Of a DNA stretch of 64,000 bases, positions 46,726-59,000 are shown piece after piece. The translations under genes and the position numbers were made by a program. This stretch comes from Enoplolaimus lenunculus. Taxonomy: Eukaryota; Nematoda; Enoplea; Enoplida; Thoracostomopsidae. Each line of letters opens with the position of its first letter. Position 1 is the stretch's first letter. Location: positions 124,001 through 188,000 of the forward strand of contig JASANG010001056.1 of the NCBI GenBank assembly GCA_030248215.1, read 5' to 3'. Below the pieces are notes generated by a model that was not told the DNA's origin, did no database searches, and saw only the letters and a list, made by a program, of their open reading frames with translations.

Positions 46726-47484
46726 GATCGATTTTTCTAAAAAGATTTTGAAGCTAAATCTTTTGCAACACTTTGCAAATTTATTGGTACTTAACTTTAG
46801 TAAAGTTAACATAATTTTTGTTACCTAATTTTGCCTCACTTTTTGCTAACTAATAGGTATGTGGAATACTAGTGCAATTGCATTTGTGGTTCCGACACTG
46901 AATTTAAGCTAAGTTTCCGCCGGTTTAGTGAAATAGAGAAGTAGCATTTTACTTTGAAAAAACTATATCAAACGGTCAACATGCTAGTTGTCCCCACTTT
47001 CATACTTTAAATTATGCGCTCTGAGTGTAAACGTATTGTACTAAACCAAGCCGCTAATCTAAATTAAACAGTAAACAGAGGAATAAAGCGAATAACGCAT
47101 GTTTGATTTGTTGGGCGCATATATACAACTAATTCTAAAAATTCTTCTTCACCAAAATAAAAGCAAATCCAGTAGCGTTTCCAGTAGAAAACAAGAAATA
47201 CGATACTGAATTTGTTTTCAACAGATTAAATTTTAACTTTAAGCGGTCTCGGATACCATAGCTGGCACGATAGAATACGAAGATATTTACATTTAATTAA
47301 AAGTTAAGCCAGCAAAAATAATATTAGCTTGGATTGATACTGAAAAATGTAATTTATACATATTATTAACCCTTTCCAGTGCAGAGGAAATAAGTGGTAG
47401 CCTAAGGTGCAATAAAACTCAGCTAAATTCTGAATGAAGCTACTAGTCGAAAACCGAATTATAATATGAGCTAGACCAAAGAGC

Positions 47485-47599
47485 ACTGCAAAAAATGGTG
47501 AGTCAAAATGACTCTCTAAAATTTTGACTCAGTTTGTGTAGTCAGGAAAAGCCTATATATTTCGGAGAGAGTCAATTTGACTCACCATTTCGTGCAGTT
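47485..47599. repeat. 115-bp MITE with near-perfect inverted ends (family K)
   Basis: ACTGCAAAAAATGGTGAGTC and GACTCACCATTTCGTGCAGT, with further pairing of AAAATGACTCTCT and AGAGAGTCAATTT. Confidence 0.75.
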
Positions 47600-48434
47600 A
47601 GGAATTTTGTCTTATAAAACGTTACTCGTTTTGATTGGTTAGTTGCTAACGTACTAAAAGGCTTTATATTTGCTGTTTATAATGTGGTATCCAGCTGTCC
47701 AGCATTCCAATCAGGCAAGGGTTCTTTTTGGAAAAGGTTTTGATGATTTTACACTGTCGGAATGCGATTCGATATGATTCACGCGCTCAGTCCGTAAAAA
47801 CTAAGACGGCATTAAAACTGGTTTTTGCGATTGCCTATTTCAAACTGTACTTTGTCTCAGGCGTAAACCTATTTCAAAATTTTTGATATTTCCGAAACGT
47901 CTATATCCATAGTCAGCTGGTATTTGTTCAGGTTTCTAGGATAGCTATGTTTGAATTGTTTGATTTAAAATCATTTCTAAGACTTTTACCAAAAAATGGT
48001 GCTCAATATACAGATTTTGAAATCACCGTAAAAAAACTTCAAGTTAGAGCCTAAAACTTTATTTCCTTTCCTGTTTCAGTATATTGAACTTGTAGGCTTA
48101 TGATGCGGGGTTCACGTTATAACCGGGGTAGGCGGAACACGGTTTGTCCCATGTTGATTCGACGTCCAACGTTAAAATTCGAGCACTCATATATCGGGTG
48201 AACTGATAAAACGAACATTTATGCGAATACTTAGCTGCGTATTTCGAACTTTATATACTCGTAGAGTACTTACGGAGAAACTAAATACAAAAAATAATTA
48301 GATTCTTAAACCAGCTATTTGCATGTAATTTACAAGATTTGTCTTTTAGCTGGTGATAGGTACAGCACACATTTCAAAGTACTGCTTGTTCTCAATATGC
48401 ACGCTGTGCTTGCGACATTTGCGACTGTTGGGAA

Positions 48435-48735
48435 CAGGGTTGTTCGCCGAAAAAAATACAGGAAAACATGTTTTTTTCCATTTTTTTGCACTTTTTTCCG
48501 AGAGGGGTGGCAAAAAATGGAAAAAAAGGAAAAATATTGAACGATTCTTAAATATAATTTGCAACTAAATATAGTACAGGATAACGTTTTTAGGCACCGG
48601 ATATCCGGATATCTGGATTTCTCTTATATGAAAAATATCCGGATATGTATCCGAAATGAAACGTGTATCCGGATATCCGGATATCCGAAATGCTTTTGTC
48701 TAAAAAATTTTTTGGAATAATTTGCATGGTTTCAC
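48435..48735. repeat. Family E solo end followed by a CCGGATAT palindromic array
   Basis: 48435-48595 duplicates the left end of the neighbouring element (CAGGGTTGTTCGCCGAAAA to AACGTTTTTAGG). At 48597-48690 come about eight irregular CCGGATATC units. GGATATCC is its own complement, so the tract folds on itself. Confidence 0.65.
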
Positions 48736-48750
48736 CAACAACGTAGTCAG

Positions 48751-49855
48751 AGCCGGGGTTGTTGACCGAAAACAAATCACCGGAAAAAATGTTTTTCCTT
48801 TTTTTCCATTTTTTCTGAGGGGGGTGGAAAAAATGGAAAAAATGGGAAAATATTAAACGATTCTTAAATATAATTTGCAAGTAAATATGGTATAAAATAA
48901 CGTTCTTAGGTGACATCCAACTAATTTTCATGCAACACATGAACAGTGACCTTGTATATGTCCACCAGAATACATTATATATATGTCCGAAAAACGCGAA
49001 AATTGCAGCATATGAATATATAAATGAATTTAAGAATTGAAACTTTGCCAACAGATTCGATGTTAAACTACATACACAACTTGTTTGGTTCACTCACCAG
49101 GTTTCGTCGACAGTGGGGCGGCTAAAGTTAGGGTGGTCAAAATTGAAAGCTTGCTTTTACCGTGTGATTTGATACAAGAACACGTCTAGCTTCAACCTCG
49201 CTTTGCTCGTGAGGTTGCAGTAATTGAAAGGCTTCGCTGTCATAAATAACCCAAAAGTATATTGGGATTTAATATATACTTAGCGTGAGTTATTTAACTC
49301 GCTCCACTCATGAGTTTCTGATGTTCCGATGACCTCCTCCGGTTATTCCATGCCAAATCTTAAATTTTTAAAAATTCGAATTTTAAGGTTACAAATTCCT
49401 CTACTGGACTCAAAAAGTTTTTGTCGAAAAATTAAACAAATTATATACCATTTAACACAGGTTGCGGAGCTAAGACGAATATTGTTAAATATTTTCCAAT
49501 CAGAGGTCTCCTAAACGAGTCAGTGATATATAATTTATCCAACTTATCGAAAAAATTTTTGGGTCCCAGGGGAACTTGTGGCCTTAAAAATCGAATTTTT
49601 CAAAAATTCAGATTGGGGCATGAAATGATAACAGGATGTCATCAGAAGCTCAAATATGCAGAAACTTTCAAAATGCAAGTTTTTTGGGCAAACGACGGCC
49701 AAGGGAGGGCTAACCGATCACTCAGACAAAGAATGAATTGTTTCCATTTTTTTTCATTTTTTTCCGGAAAAAATGGAAAAAAATCATATAAATGGAAAAA
49801 AATTCATTTTTTCCGATCATAATTTTTTCCGGAAAACAAAACAACCCTGGCTGGA
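48751..49855. mobile_element. Family E DNA element, 1.1 kb, no transposase
   Basis: Inverted ends AGCCGGGGTTGTT and AACAACCCTGGCT. Both ends have GGAAAAAATG / CATTTTTTCC stretches. A second, shortened copy lies at 50735-51607 and fragments at 14885-15125 and 15966-16150. The open frames inside are short and unlike any protein I know. Confidence 0.7.
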
Positions 49856-50084
49856 GCTGAGCTGACGAAACAATTCTGTATCCAAGTATCTATTGTGGAT
49901 TGGATACGCCTTGGACGTTTAAAATTTGGCCAATTTCATTAGAGATAAGGTGAATTTAGTCATTTTTAGTTTATTGTAGTTTATAGGAGCAATATTCGAG
50001 TTTTTCAATAATTGTGTTAATTGTTTTGATAATTTTAATTATACGGCCGTGCCTACTCAAATATGGCCAAATTATAACAATACT

Positions 50085-50436
50085 GTTGTGAGCCGAATAA
50101 GAAGGGGGGCTGATATTTAATTGACCTCTCCAGAGGGTACCCCCTGTTATTCGGTTACGGACTGTTATTTATTTTTATCCTGTCCTCCGCCACACTTCGT
50201 TACACATATATCCGGTTTTGTAACTAACCCTTGAATTGAATGTTTATTTGCGTTGTATCAAAAGCTTTAGTCATAATGCAAGGTTATACTTAGGAATGTA
50301 CTTTGAAAACGTAAGTACGCTTCAAAGTTTTGAACTCACCTTTATTTGGTTCTGGAGTCATTTGTGCGCTACAACTAGGAATAATTGACATTTGTGGACT
50401 CTAATTAGGGTTTAGCGGCTTTATGTTATACAGGTC
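50085..50436. repeat. Family B MITE
   Basis: CTGTTGTGAGCCGAATAAGA on the left and ACAGGTCACTGCAG on the right, with GGTACCCCCTGTTATTCGG inside. It separates the two family E copies. Confidence 0.75.
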
Positions 50437-50589
50437 ACTGCAGTACTGGCATAATAAATACCGTTTTTAGAATTGTATCTTTTATGCTCATATCAATTTG
50501 CTTGAGGGTCAGGGTACTTCCTTTAGAGCAACAAGTTAAAACAAGTGCTTAAGAAACAAAAATTGAGGTTCGGAAACTCAATAAACACA

Positions 50590-50716
50590 AAATCGAGTTT
50601 CGGATATCCGAAATAGAAAATTTCATTTCGGATATCCGGATATCCGGATATATACGGATATCCGGATATCCGAATAAATATCCGGCAAGAATTGCCGGAT
50701 ATCCGGATATGAAAAA
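50590..50716. repeat. Second CCGGATAT palindromic array
   Basis: About ten irregular units (ATATCCGGATATCCGGATAT) directly left of the shortened family E copy. Confidence 0.7.
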
Positions 50717-50734
50717 ATAACCGATGCCCATCAC

Positions 50735-51607
50735 TAATTTTAGATGACATGTAACTAATTTTCATGCAACACATTAAAAGTGACCGTGTGTAATGTCCAC
50801 CAGGACACATTATATATACGAAAATAGCGAAGGTTGCAGCATATGAATATATAAATGGATTGCAGAATTGAAAATTTACCGCTAGATTCAATGTAAGACT
50901 ACATATGCAACTTGTTCGATTCAATCACCAGGTTTCGTCGACAGTGGGGACAAAGGGTGCTCAAAATTTAAAGCTTGCTTTTACCGTATGATTTAACACC
51001 AGAATACGTCTAGCTTTAATCTCGCTGTGCTCGCGAGGTTGCAGCAATTGAGAGGCTTTCATGCCAGAAAAAACCCAAAAGTATCTTGGGATTTAATATA
51101 TACTTACATAAAAAAGAGTGACACGTTTAGCTCGCTCCACTAATGAGTTTCTGATGTTCTGATGACCTCCTACTATTGTTCCATGCCAAAACTTAAATTT
51201 TTAAAAAATTCGAATTCTAAGGTACCAATTTCCTCCACTGGACTCAAAATGTTTTGTCGAAAAATAATACAAATTATACACCATTTGACACTGGTTGCGG
51301 TGCTAAAGACGAATATTGTTAAATGATTCCTATCAGGCGTCCGCCTAACGAGTTAGTGATATATAATTTGTCCAACATTTGAAAAAAATTTTGGGTCCCA
51401 GGAGGCTGAACTTGTGGCCTTAAAAATCGAATTTTTCAAAAATTCAGATTTGGCCATGGACTGAAGGATGTCATCAAAAGCTCAAATATGCAAAAACTTT
51501 CAAAATGCAATTATTTTTGTGCAAACGACGGCTAAGGATGGTCTAACTGATCACTCCAGATACAGAATGAATTTTTTCATGTTTTCCCGGAAAAAACAAC
51601 CGTGGTT
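50735..51607. mobile_element. Family E copy lacking its left end
   Basis: Follows the 48.9-49.8 kb copy block by block (CTAATTTTCATGCAACACA, CCAGGTTTCGTCGACAGTGG, CCAAAAGTAT, TTGGGTCCCAGG) and ends GGAAAAAACAACCGTGG. The left end is replaced by the CCGGATAT array. Confidence 0.7.
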
Positions 51608-52825
51608 GTGAACACTTCAACTACAACCGTCTCAGCATCACAACCACCACCACTGCGTGGACGCAACCACCGCTGACACTTTTTTGTTTTACTAAACTTG
51701 TTGCTCTTTCATAATCAATGAACTTGATTCTGGTCACTTTACAGAGTAGAGAAAACTCTGGAATTCATTTAAATGTTGTAAATTGTTCAAATAACCGTAT
51801 TCTAACAGGTCATTGCGCTTTAATGGTTAAGGAACTTGGAAATTTTACAAACCGTAAACTTCATGCAATGAAAGCTCTAAGTTTGTAAACGTTCAAAATG
51901 CACTCCAAAATGCTGCATGGCATAATAACAAGAAATTATAATTAATACAACAATAAACGAAGTTGCTGAAATTTTTCAAGCCATCTGTCATTGACATGGT
52001 CGTTTGTGGACGTCGTGCCAGATTTGTCCATTGTTTTGTTTTGGAAGAAATTGCTCCGGTGTAAACTGACAATAGCTGTGTCTTGTGCGATTGAGATGCA
52101 AAATGTACAGGAGTCAATCGCAGGATCAATCGCTGTATAGTCCTTTATATATTGTGACTGTTGTTATATATTCATCTGTCGTAATGTAATGGTTTACGTA
52201 CTATTCATTGACGATCTGATGCAATTAGAGTTCTCATACAAATATTTTGAAATCTGTGGTATTCTTATATTTCGGTGGACTATTGACCCAACATTTTATA
52301 GGCACGGTATTCCAAGTTTTTAAAACCATGGTCAGATCCTTGGCTATGAATGGAACACCATTTCAGATTATATGTCGTTCAATATTGCTTGTTAGCTATT
52401 GCTTATAATTTAAGTTCATAGCTAGTGTTGCAGAGATTGTTAAACAAAACATTCACAGCTACATGTAGCAGCTATAGCAATTAATTGAAGGTTTTAGGTA
52501 AGCTAACAATAACAGCTGCGAGCTTCTGAATCAGAATTGGAGTAAGGAAAACATTCACATCTTTTTGGTTCGAAACTTTATACAGTGGCTGAACAAATTT
52601 GAGATTTCGACGTTTTGAATTGTGCTTCTCGGTTTCTATTGTCCTCGAATAATTCAATTAATTACTTGTTTTTGAATATCAAGCAAGCATATTAACGTTG
52701 TGCAAGATAAGATACTCACGTTAAGGTGAAATATAAATCACACTTAACTATGAGACTAATGGGCATATAATGATTTCTATACACGCTAGTTTTATTTGTG
52801 GTATTGTACACACTTGGGGAATGCT
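51608..52825. other. M-Ras upstream region
   Basis: AT-rich, no repeat family recognised and no clear promoter motif. Presumed to hold the M-Ras promoter and 5' UTR. Confidence 0.5.
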
Positions 52826-52841
52826 TGTAATTGAATTTTAG
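52826..52841 (+). promoter_or_regulatory. Acceptor-like site 22 nt upstream of the M-Ras ATG
   Basis: A T-rich run ending TTTTAG at 52841 lies 22 nt before the M-Ras start codon. It could be the acceptor of a 5' UTR intron, or a spliced-leader trans-splice site if the organism uses trans-splicing, as many tunicates do. Sequence alone cannot decide. Confidence 0.3.
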
Positions 52842-52863
52842 TGAGCTATTGACATAATTCTTT

Positions 52864-55800
52864 ATGTCGAAGCCCCCAACCAATGAAAACCTGTCAACGT
52901 ACAAGATAGTCGTTGTGGGCGACGGCGGTGTTGGTAAATCAGCATTAACAATTCAGTTCTTTCAAAAACTGTTCGTAACCGATTATGATCCAACAATTGA
53001 AGATTCGTATGTGCAGTATTGCGAAATTGATGGCCAGTGGTGCATTCTGGATGGTAAACAGAAAGTTATTGTAAGCATGTGAGACATGCTTGTCCGTTAT
53101 GTGCACATGCAATATAGTGCAGTGCACTGTATGTATGCTAGATGACAGCATACGGTCAACGCGTATAGTCGACGAAAAATGCAGTTCGAGAAGTGGGCTG
53201 CGTGTCGCAGTGGTAGAGTCTTCGCTTAAAGATCCGTAGGCTGAGAGTTCGATCCCCGCTCTGGAGGCCCGTTTTTCCAGCTACTTAGTAAAAAGGTCTG
53301 ATGTCCCGGTTTCTACCCTGACTGACATGGGGGCTGCGCCGTGAGCGCAATGGTAAATTGCCGCGCTATGAACGCGGTATTAAGTCGAAAATAAAATGGA
53401 CCGTCAAGGAACGACCTCGTTGAATATAAGCTGAGAGTTCGATCCCTGGCTCGGAGGCCCGCTTTTTCAGCTGTTTAGTTGAAAGGTCTGAAGTCCCGTT
53501 TCCTACCTAGACTGACAGTTGTATTTCACTCTGATTTAATTTTTTTATTTTGGTAATTTGATTGTGGTTGAAAATAAGGTGCCTTCTTATTGAAGTTCAA
53601 ACGTGTATTCGTCGGGTTTTCAGCTAAGTGCGCTAACAACTGAGCCGCGTCGTTTCACAACCAGCTGTGTTAGCTCTGGACGCATGTCTTGTGTGAAACA
53701 AGTATTAGGAAACGAAAGCGTGCGATTTTCCTTTAGAATGTTTTCTGCAGCAGTCTGTGACTTGTAAGAGGTTTTTTGTCATTTTTAGTTCTTGATACTG
53801 CCGGTCAGGAAGAATTTTCGGCCATGCGTGAGCATTATATGCGAACCGGCGATGGCTTTCTGTTGGTTTATTCGGTGACAGATACGAGGTCTTATGAGAT
53901 GATACCCAAGTTTCTAACTCAGATATTACGATTGAAAGACAGGTGCAGACAACAGATTTAAATTCATAAAAACGAAAGTTCGCAGTATGTGTAAAGTGTT
54001 TGTTTTTCAAAGTGGTTTGATTTTGTTTTTATTAGCATAGAGACTGACTGTGCATCGATGTTTGTTATTTATATCGTCAACGGCGAATTGAATTGCTTTA
54101 AGTGTTCATCTTTTCAACTAATAAACAATTTGACTAAAAACTAGATATGAAGCATAAGTTGCAAAATAGAGAATTTTCTGTGATATAAAATTTATTAATG
54201 TTGCTAATTTGTATGTATACTTGTTTAAAGGGAATCATATCCGATGCTGCTAGTCGCGAACAAAGTCGATTTGCTTCATTTACGTAAAGTAACAGAAGAA
54301 CAGGGTCGTGATATGGCTGATCGATTAAATGTTAGTGTATATGTAAAGCATGGAGTTACGTGGACGTAGAACTAATCAAAAATGGTATACAAAGTTTAGC
54401 AGAGCACAAAAAAGTTCACGCAACGGTTACTTGTCAAAGTCTTTTATACAACTGCTTGCACCTTTTTTATGCATAAACAACTCAGCATTTTATCAACCTT
54501 CTGATTAAATATGGTCCCGTCGTTATGAAGAGCGAACATTGTTTTTTGTACCCACATTTTGTTAAATTTTTAGATTCCATGTATTGAAACAAGTGCCAAA
54601 GAACCTCCTTTAAACGTTGAAACTGCGTTTCATGAACTTGTTAGGATTATACGGTATGTTCAGTTTTGATGCATTGTTTTGTTTTGGCGATTTAGTAAGA
54701 TACCTTTTATATCCCCAGTGGTGATGTAGCGGTCTACATTTCTTTTAAATTATGGAGTCCAAGCAAGCAAGAAAATAGAAGTGTTAAGATTTGACGTGAA
54801 TTTTAGACTTCAGGTTCTGATATGTTCCTAAGATATTTGGGTTGGTTTTGCGCTGACGTTTGTTGCGTTGTGAGCTTTTGCTCTTCTTTTATTTTTAAGT
54901 ATACAATTTTACGGATACCAAAATTCTTTTCCGCAGAATAAAAATTGAATTATTAACTTTAATTATATAGTTGATGATTTGCTGAGTTATTTGACCGCGC
55001 TGACGGTTTGAGCACCAGCACGAGTTCAATGAAAGAGACTAAGTACATAATCCAGCAGGGATATACGGTCTCGGTCTCTGCTAGTCTCTGAATTTGGCTA
55101 ATCTCGGTCTCGGCCTCGCTTTTCTTCAGTCTCGGTTGTTTGCAAACCGAGACCAAAGACGGAAAAGTGATAAACAATTGCTATCATATCTGAGCTAGTT
55201 TGAGGTTTATGAAAGGACGCAGCAATGTTTCGTCCGTATTTTAACTAAATGTATATCTGTGAACCGCTAAAAATTGGCCGCTTGTTTACTTTCCTCAACA
55301 CTATGACTGTTTTAATAGAAGTCTCAAGTTCCCCCAAAGTGATTCTTTTACTACATTGTGACATGGATGGCTTACGTTTAAATTTACGCATCTGCTTAGG
55401 CATGGGCATGTGGAAGTAAAGAAATAAATAAAATTGCACAGCACAAGCAAAGTGAATGAGTTATTGACTTGATCAGCAAGTAAAGTTTTCAACATTAGCA
55501 CTGACGGTCGCATGTAATCCGCTTAGGTTCAGTTACATATATGTGCAACGTCTGTTATAATTTGAGTTAGAGATAGTTTTACGATGGTTGTCAAATGTTG
55601 CGTTTGTGCCACCATTTCTAAGAGATAAATAAATTAAAAAATAAAGTTTCGCGGCGATTCATAGTTTGTAATTCTATGAATTAACGGTAATTGTGAGCGG
55701 ATAAAAATATTCAAAACTTTTGTTAGAAAAATCTTTCTATTTTCGGTGATGGTTAAAAATTGACCGAGACCGAGACCAAAAGTCTCGGTCTCAGTAGGTT

Positions 55801-56003
55801 AAGCCTCCGACTGGCTTTTTTGACTGAGACCGCCCATTCCTGTAAATCAGAGCATCGGTTTTTGTTTGTTTTATTTTCGCAAGCGTTTTAGTGACTGCAT
55901 ATTTTATATGTTTTGCAGCAATCAAATGACCACTGAAGACTTGAAGAAACTCAAGCGACGTAAACGCGATTTGTCCGCGCGTAAAAAGTGCATTGTTATG
56001 TAA
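52864..56003 (+). CDS. MRAS: M-Ras small GTPase, complete, 5 exons, 202 aa
   Basis: Exons 52864-53053, 53789-53942, 54231-54330, 54574-54653, 55919-56003 (stop TAA). Sum 609 nt; phases 1, 2, 0, 2 all match. The protein has the P-loop GDGGVGKS, switch [10 protein letters not shown], switch [23 protein letters not shown], guanine motifs NKVD and ETSAK, and a basic tail (KKLKRRKR) before the CAAX box CIVM. The Met at the X position favours farnesylation. The N-terminal extension ([14 protein letters not shown]) and the run [17 protein letters not shown] point to M-Ras rather than H/K-Ras or Rap. It acts at the plasma membrane upstream of MAPK signalling (known for M-Ras with Shoc2-PP1). Intron 1 is about half filled by a tRNA-derived compound repeat. 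The start-codon context is weak (T at -3), but no better in-frame ATG exists upstream. Confidence 0.96.
53071..53518 (+). repeat. Compound tRNA-derived repeat in M-Ras intron 1
   Basis: Same order as the 24.8-25.7 kb array: AAGCATGTGAGACATGCTT hairpin, tRNA-like module (CGCAGTGGTAGAG to GAGTTCGATCCCC), the second module (GTGAGCGCAATGGTAAATTG), then a partial second unit ending CTAGACTGACAG. It starts with GTAAGC and ends in CAG. Confidence 0.75.
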
Positions 56004-59000
56004 TCTTACTTTGTCCATTACACCGGATATAGTGCTCTGCGCATCAAGTTTGTGTTTATTCGAAGTGCTACACAGTAGTTAAATATTTCACAACGAAATC
56101 CACTAATACTTGCGAAATGAAAACGGAACGTAATGTTTTTGTGATATAATGCCAACTTATTTCATGCCATTATTTATTGATCATCGGGTGCTTAGTTTAA
56201 GTGAATTACATGTTCAGCTGCGCAGAGTGTAGATGTACCTATTTTGGTTGACTATACTATGTATGTTCGTATGCACATGTTTGTGTATGGAACTGACGAA
56301 TTTTGCAAAGCCATTGATATGGTTTTGGAGATGAAGACAGCGTAATTATGAATATAGCGCTTTTAACTGATTATCTTTGTTGGGTTGTTGTTTTGTACTT
56401 ATTCGTCTGTTTCAGTCGCAAATAACCAGCAGTTTATGTAATCTTTGCTAGACGTAAGGATTTCCTGTAGTTGTATAGTTAGTGGGTGCATATAGTGATA
56501 GTATTTGTGTATCCGTGTATCGTTTTGCTTTTGCGTCCCGAACGTTTCAGAGTGGCGCTATAGTTTTTGGCTATTTTAATGCAGTCTGGCCCGTGCGTGA
56601 ATTGCTGCATGACACGGCATATCTTCGTAGACAAATAGTTTGATTACAAACGGACATCGTATTCCAGTTTCTGTAAAAATTGGTATCCGGATTAAGGTTT
56701 TTGGTTGCTAGAGTTAAATGACTGAAAAGCTTAAGGTGGCGCTATACTTTTCGTGCGTCACCATTCTTACCATGTCGTATTGTACACGAGTAATTCGAAT
56801 ATGATACCGCACGGTGACGACTGAAAAACGGCGTCGGACTTTGACTGACGGCGCCGTCCGGTGCCGTTTTGCGTCGTACCGCAATGCATGGTTATTGCCG
56901 CATGGCACAGCATATCAATTTGTAAACAAGTATTGTTTGGCGTGCACGACAAGTATGGCGCAACCCTAGCAGTTTTGTTTTGTTTTAGTTACACACCGAA
57001 TCCTAAATTATTGTGACTATCACTTAGATTTACAAAACTTTACAGCTATGAAAACTCGATTAAAGTACGTCGTGAATAACCAAAAATGATAAATATTTAT
57101 AACAACTAAATGCGGAGCAGTGCATGGTTCAGTGCTTGTAATTTATTTGGTTAATGCATACAGGACAACATCCTGCTCTGAAACTTTGTTCCGGTTGCAT
57201 CTTGGATAATGATGACCATGATGTTTTGGTTTCGTGCTTAATTTTGACCTCTTTTTTACCTTGCGCATGTGTACATAACCAACATTCCATTATGTACTTT
57301 GCTGAACTAACTAAGAATGAGCAGAATCCTCGGCACTCGGCAGTCCAACGTTTATATATTAAGTCCTCAATTACCCCCGTTCGGATGCTTTTTAGATAGA
57401 AACATTGGTCCATGTAAACTGAAATGCGCTGCCTACTAAGCACAAGTCTAAAACTGAACTTGAATCTATACCTAAGCCTGAGCTTCCCATTCTTTAAGTT
57501 CTCCAGTCCTGTCTCCCAATGGGAAGGCCACTATACTTGATGTTGGCCAAAATATTCATTTATTTGCGTAGGCGTAATGACAGCCATTCTGCTTTTTTTA
57601 CAAATATATTTAAGCGAAAGCGTGCTTCGATGTTTCTTGAAGCGTTTGTTGACACACGACATAATAGCAATGACTAAGCTATTTAAAGCCAGTCATAATC
57701 AGAGCGTGAACGTAGTGTTTCTAAGTGATAGCGTTGGACAAGCGACGGATGATAGCTAATTTCAGTATTGTTTGTGCTAAAATGCTAAATTACTATAATA
57801 TATTTGGTTTCTAGGTGCGATTTAAGTTCGAACGTTAAGGGTTTGAGCTAAAGATGTTCCTGAATACGAAGTGAGATTTGATTTTGGGTTTTGTGTAAGA
57901 AGTTTTCTGTTCACCAGCTGCACCCGTATCTACAGGGATAGATAGATGATTTTTATTAATCTGTAAATCTGTTTGTTTTATTTGCTTTTGAAGGTTTGTG
58001 TGATACCCCGATCGTTTTATTTGTGATCTCTGTTTTGTTTTGTTGTTGTATTAGGACACTTTTTGTCGTACTCTTGCTACTGTTTAATATGTTTATTATT
58101 CAAATTATATGACTTTGGCTCCGATTCTGATAGAAAAACTTTAGGCAGCGGTAGAAATTTTGCTGGAGTTTCAGCCTAAAAATACGTAGTGCCTGTCAGT
58201 GAGATGGTTTATATTGGAGTTTGGTACATTATTGTTGATGTGGAAGCCTTAGTTACCGAGATTTTATAAATTAGAAGTTTAAAAACAAATTTTTGGCAGC
58301 ACTGCGAATTATTGTTACAAATAAAATATTCAACAACTTCACCTTTGGCTCCTGTATTTTTAACTCAGCTCTGGTTGCACATACAACGTTCTGTACTATA
58401 TTGACCCAAATCAATGAGCGGTGATTGATGTTTATTTCGTCTCTTCCCATTTTCTATGGTTTATGTTCATTGCTTTAGGAGTATAGATTTAAGACTAGTG
58501 TATGTTGTTATGAATATAGGTAAAATTATACTTTTAGTAATAAATCAAATTTTCTACTGATCTTTTCGCCTTTGGCATAGGTTTCTGTGATTTTGACATC
58601 CGGTCGTACCCTGTCGAGAAGTATATATTTATGTTTAAGGAATGGGCCATCTGCAATTTCTGCATTCCAAAAAATGTGTAAATAGAAATATGTTTAATGT
58701 GATATATAGATATCAGTTGTAGAGCTTTAATTATTTTGTTTTTGATGTACTGTGGTTTTCTTCAATTTTTATTGTTAATTTACCTAATAATTTATCATAT
58801 CCTTTTCGGTCATTACCTGTTATGTCATGTCAAAAATGTTTTTAAATCAACTGTGGATTAGACACTTATTGACAAATCAACGATTGACAATGTTTCTGTA
58901 TTTTTATTGCAGTTTTGGAAATTGAAAATTGCCAACATTTACTTTTCATAATTTTTACAACCTTTGGCCCTAAGTTTTGGCGTAATTTTGAAATTGTCTT

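Larger units (their letters stand above)
43615..47480. other. Middle of the Crumbs / M-Ras spacer
   Basis: Family B at 44987-45308, family D at 45950-46217, family A at 46565-46725. Elsewhere AT-rich DNA with no gene signal. Confidence 0.55.

Noticed and set aside
33225-52863. Searched for LTR pairs, retrovirus-like or Polinton-like elements and CRISPR arrays
   Set aside because: No long direct terminal repeats, no polymerase or capsid-like frames and no spacer arrays were seen; all repeats found are short inverted-end or tRNA-derived types.
57154-57399. Open frame of 81 codons downstream of M-Ras
   Set aside because: No recognisable domain and no codon or splice support; may simply be M-Ras 3' UTR or spacer.
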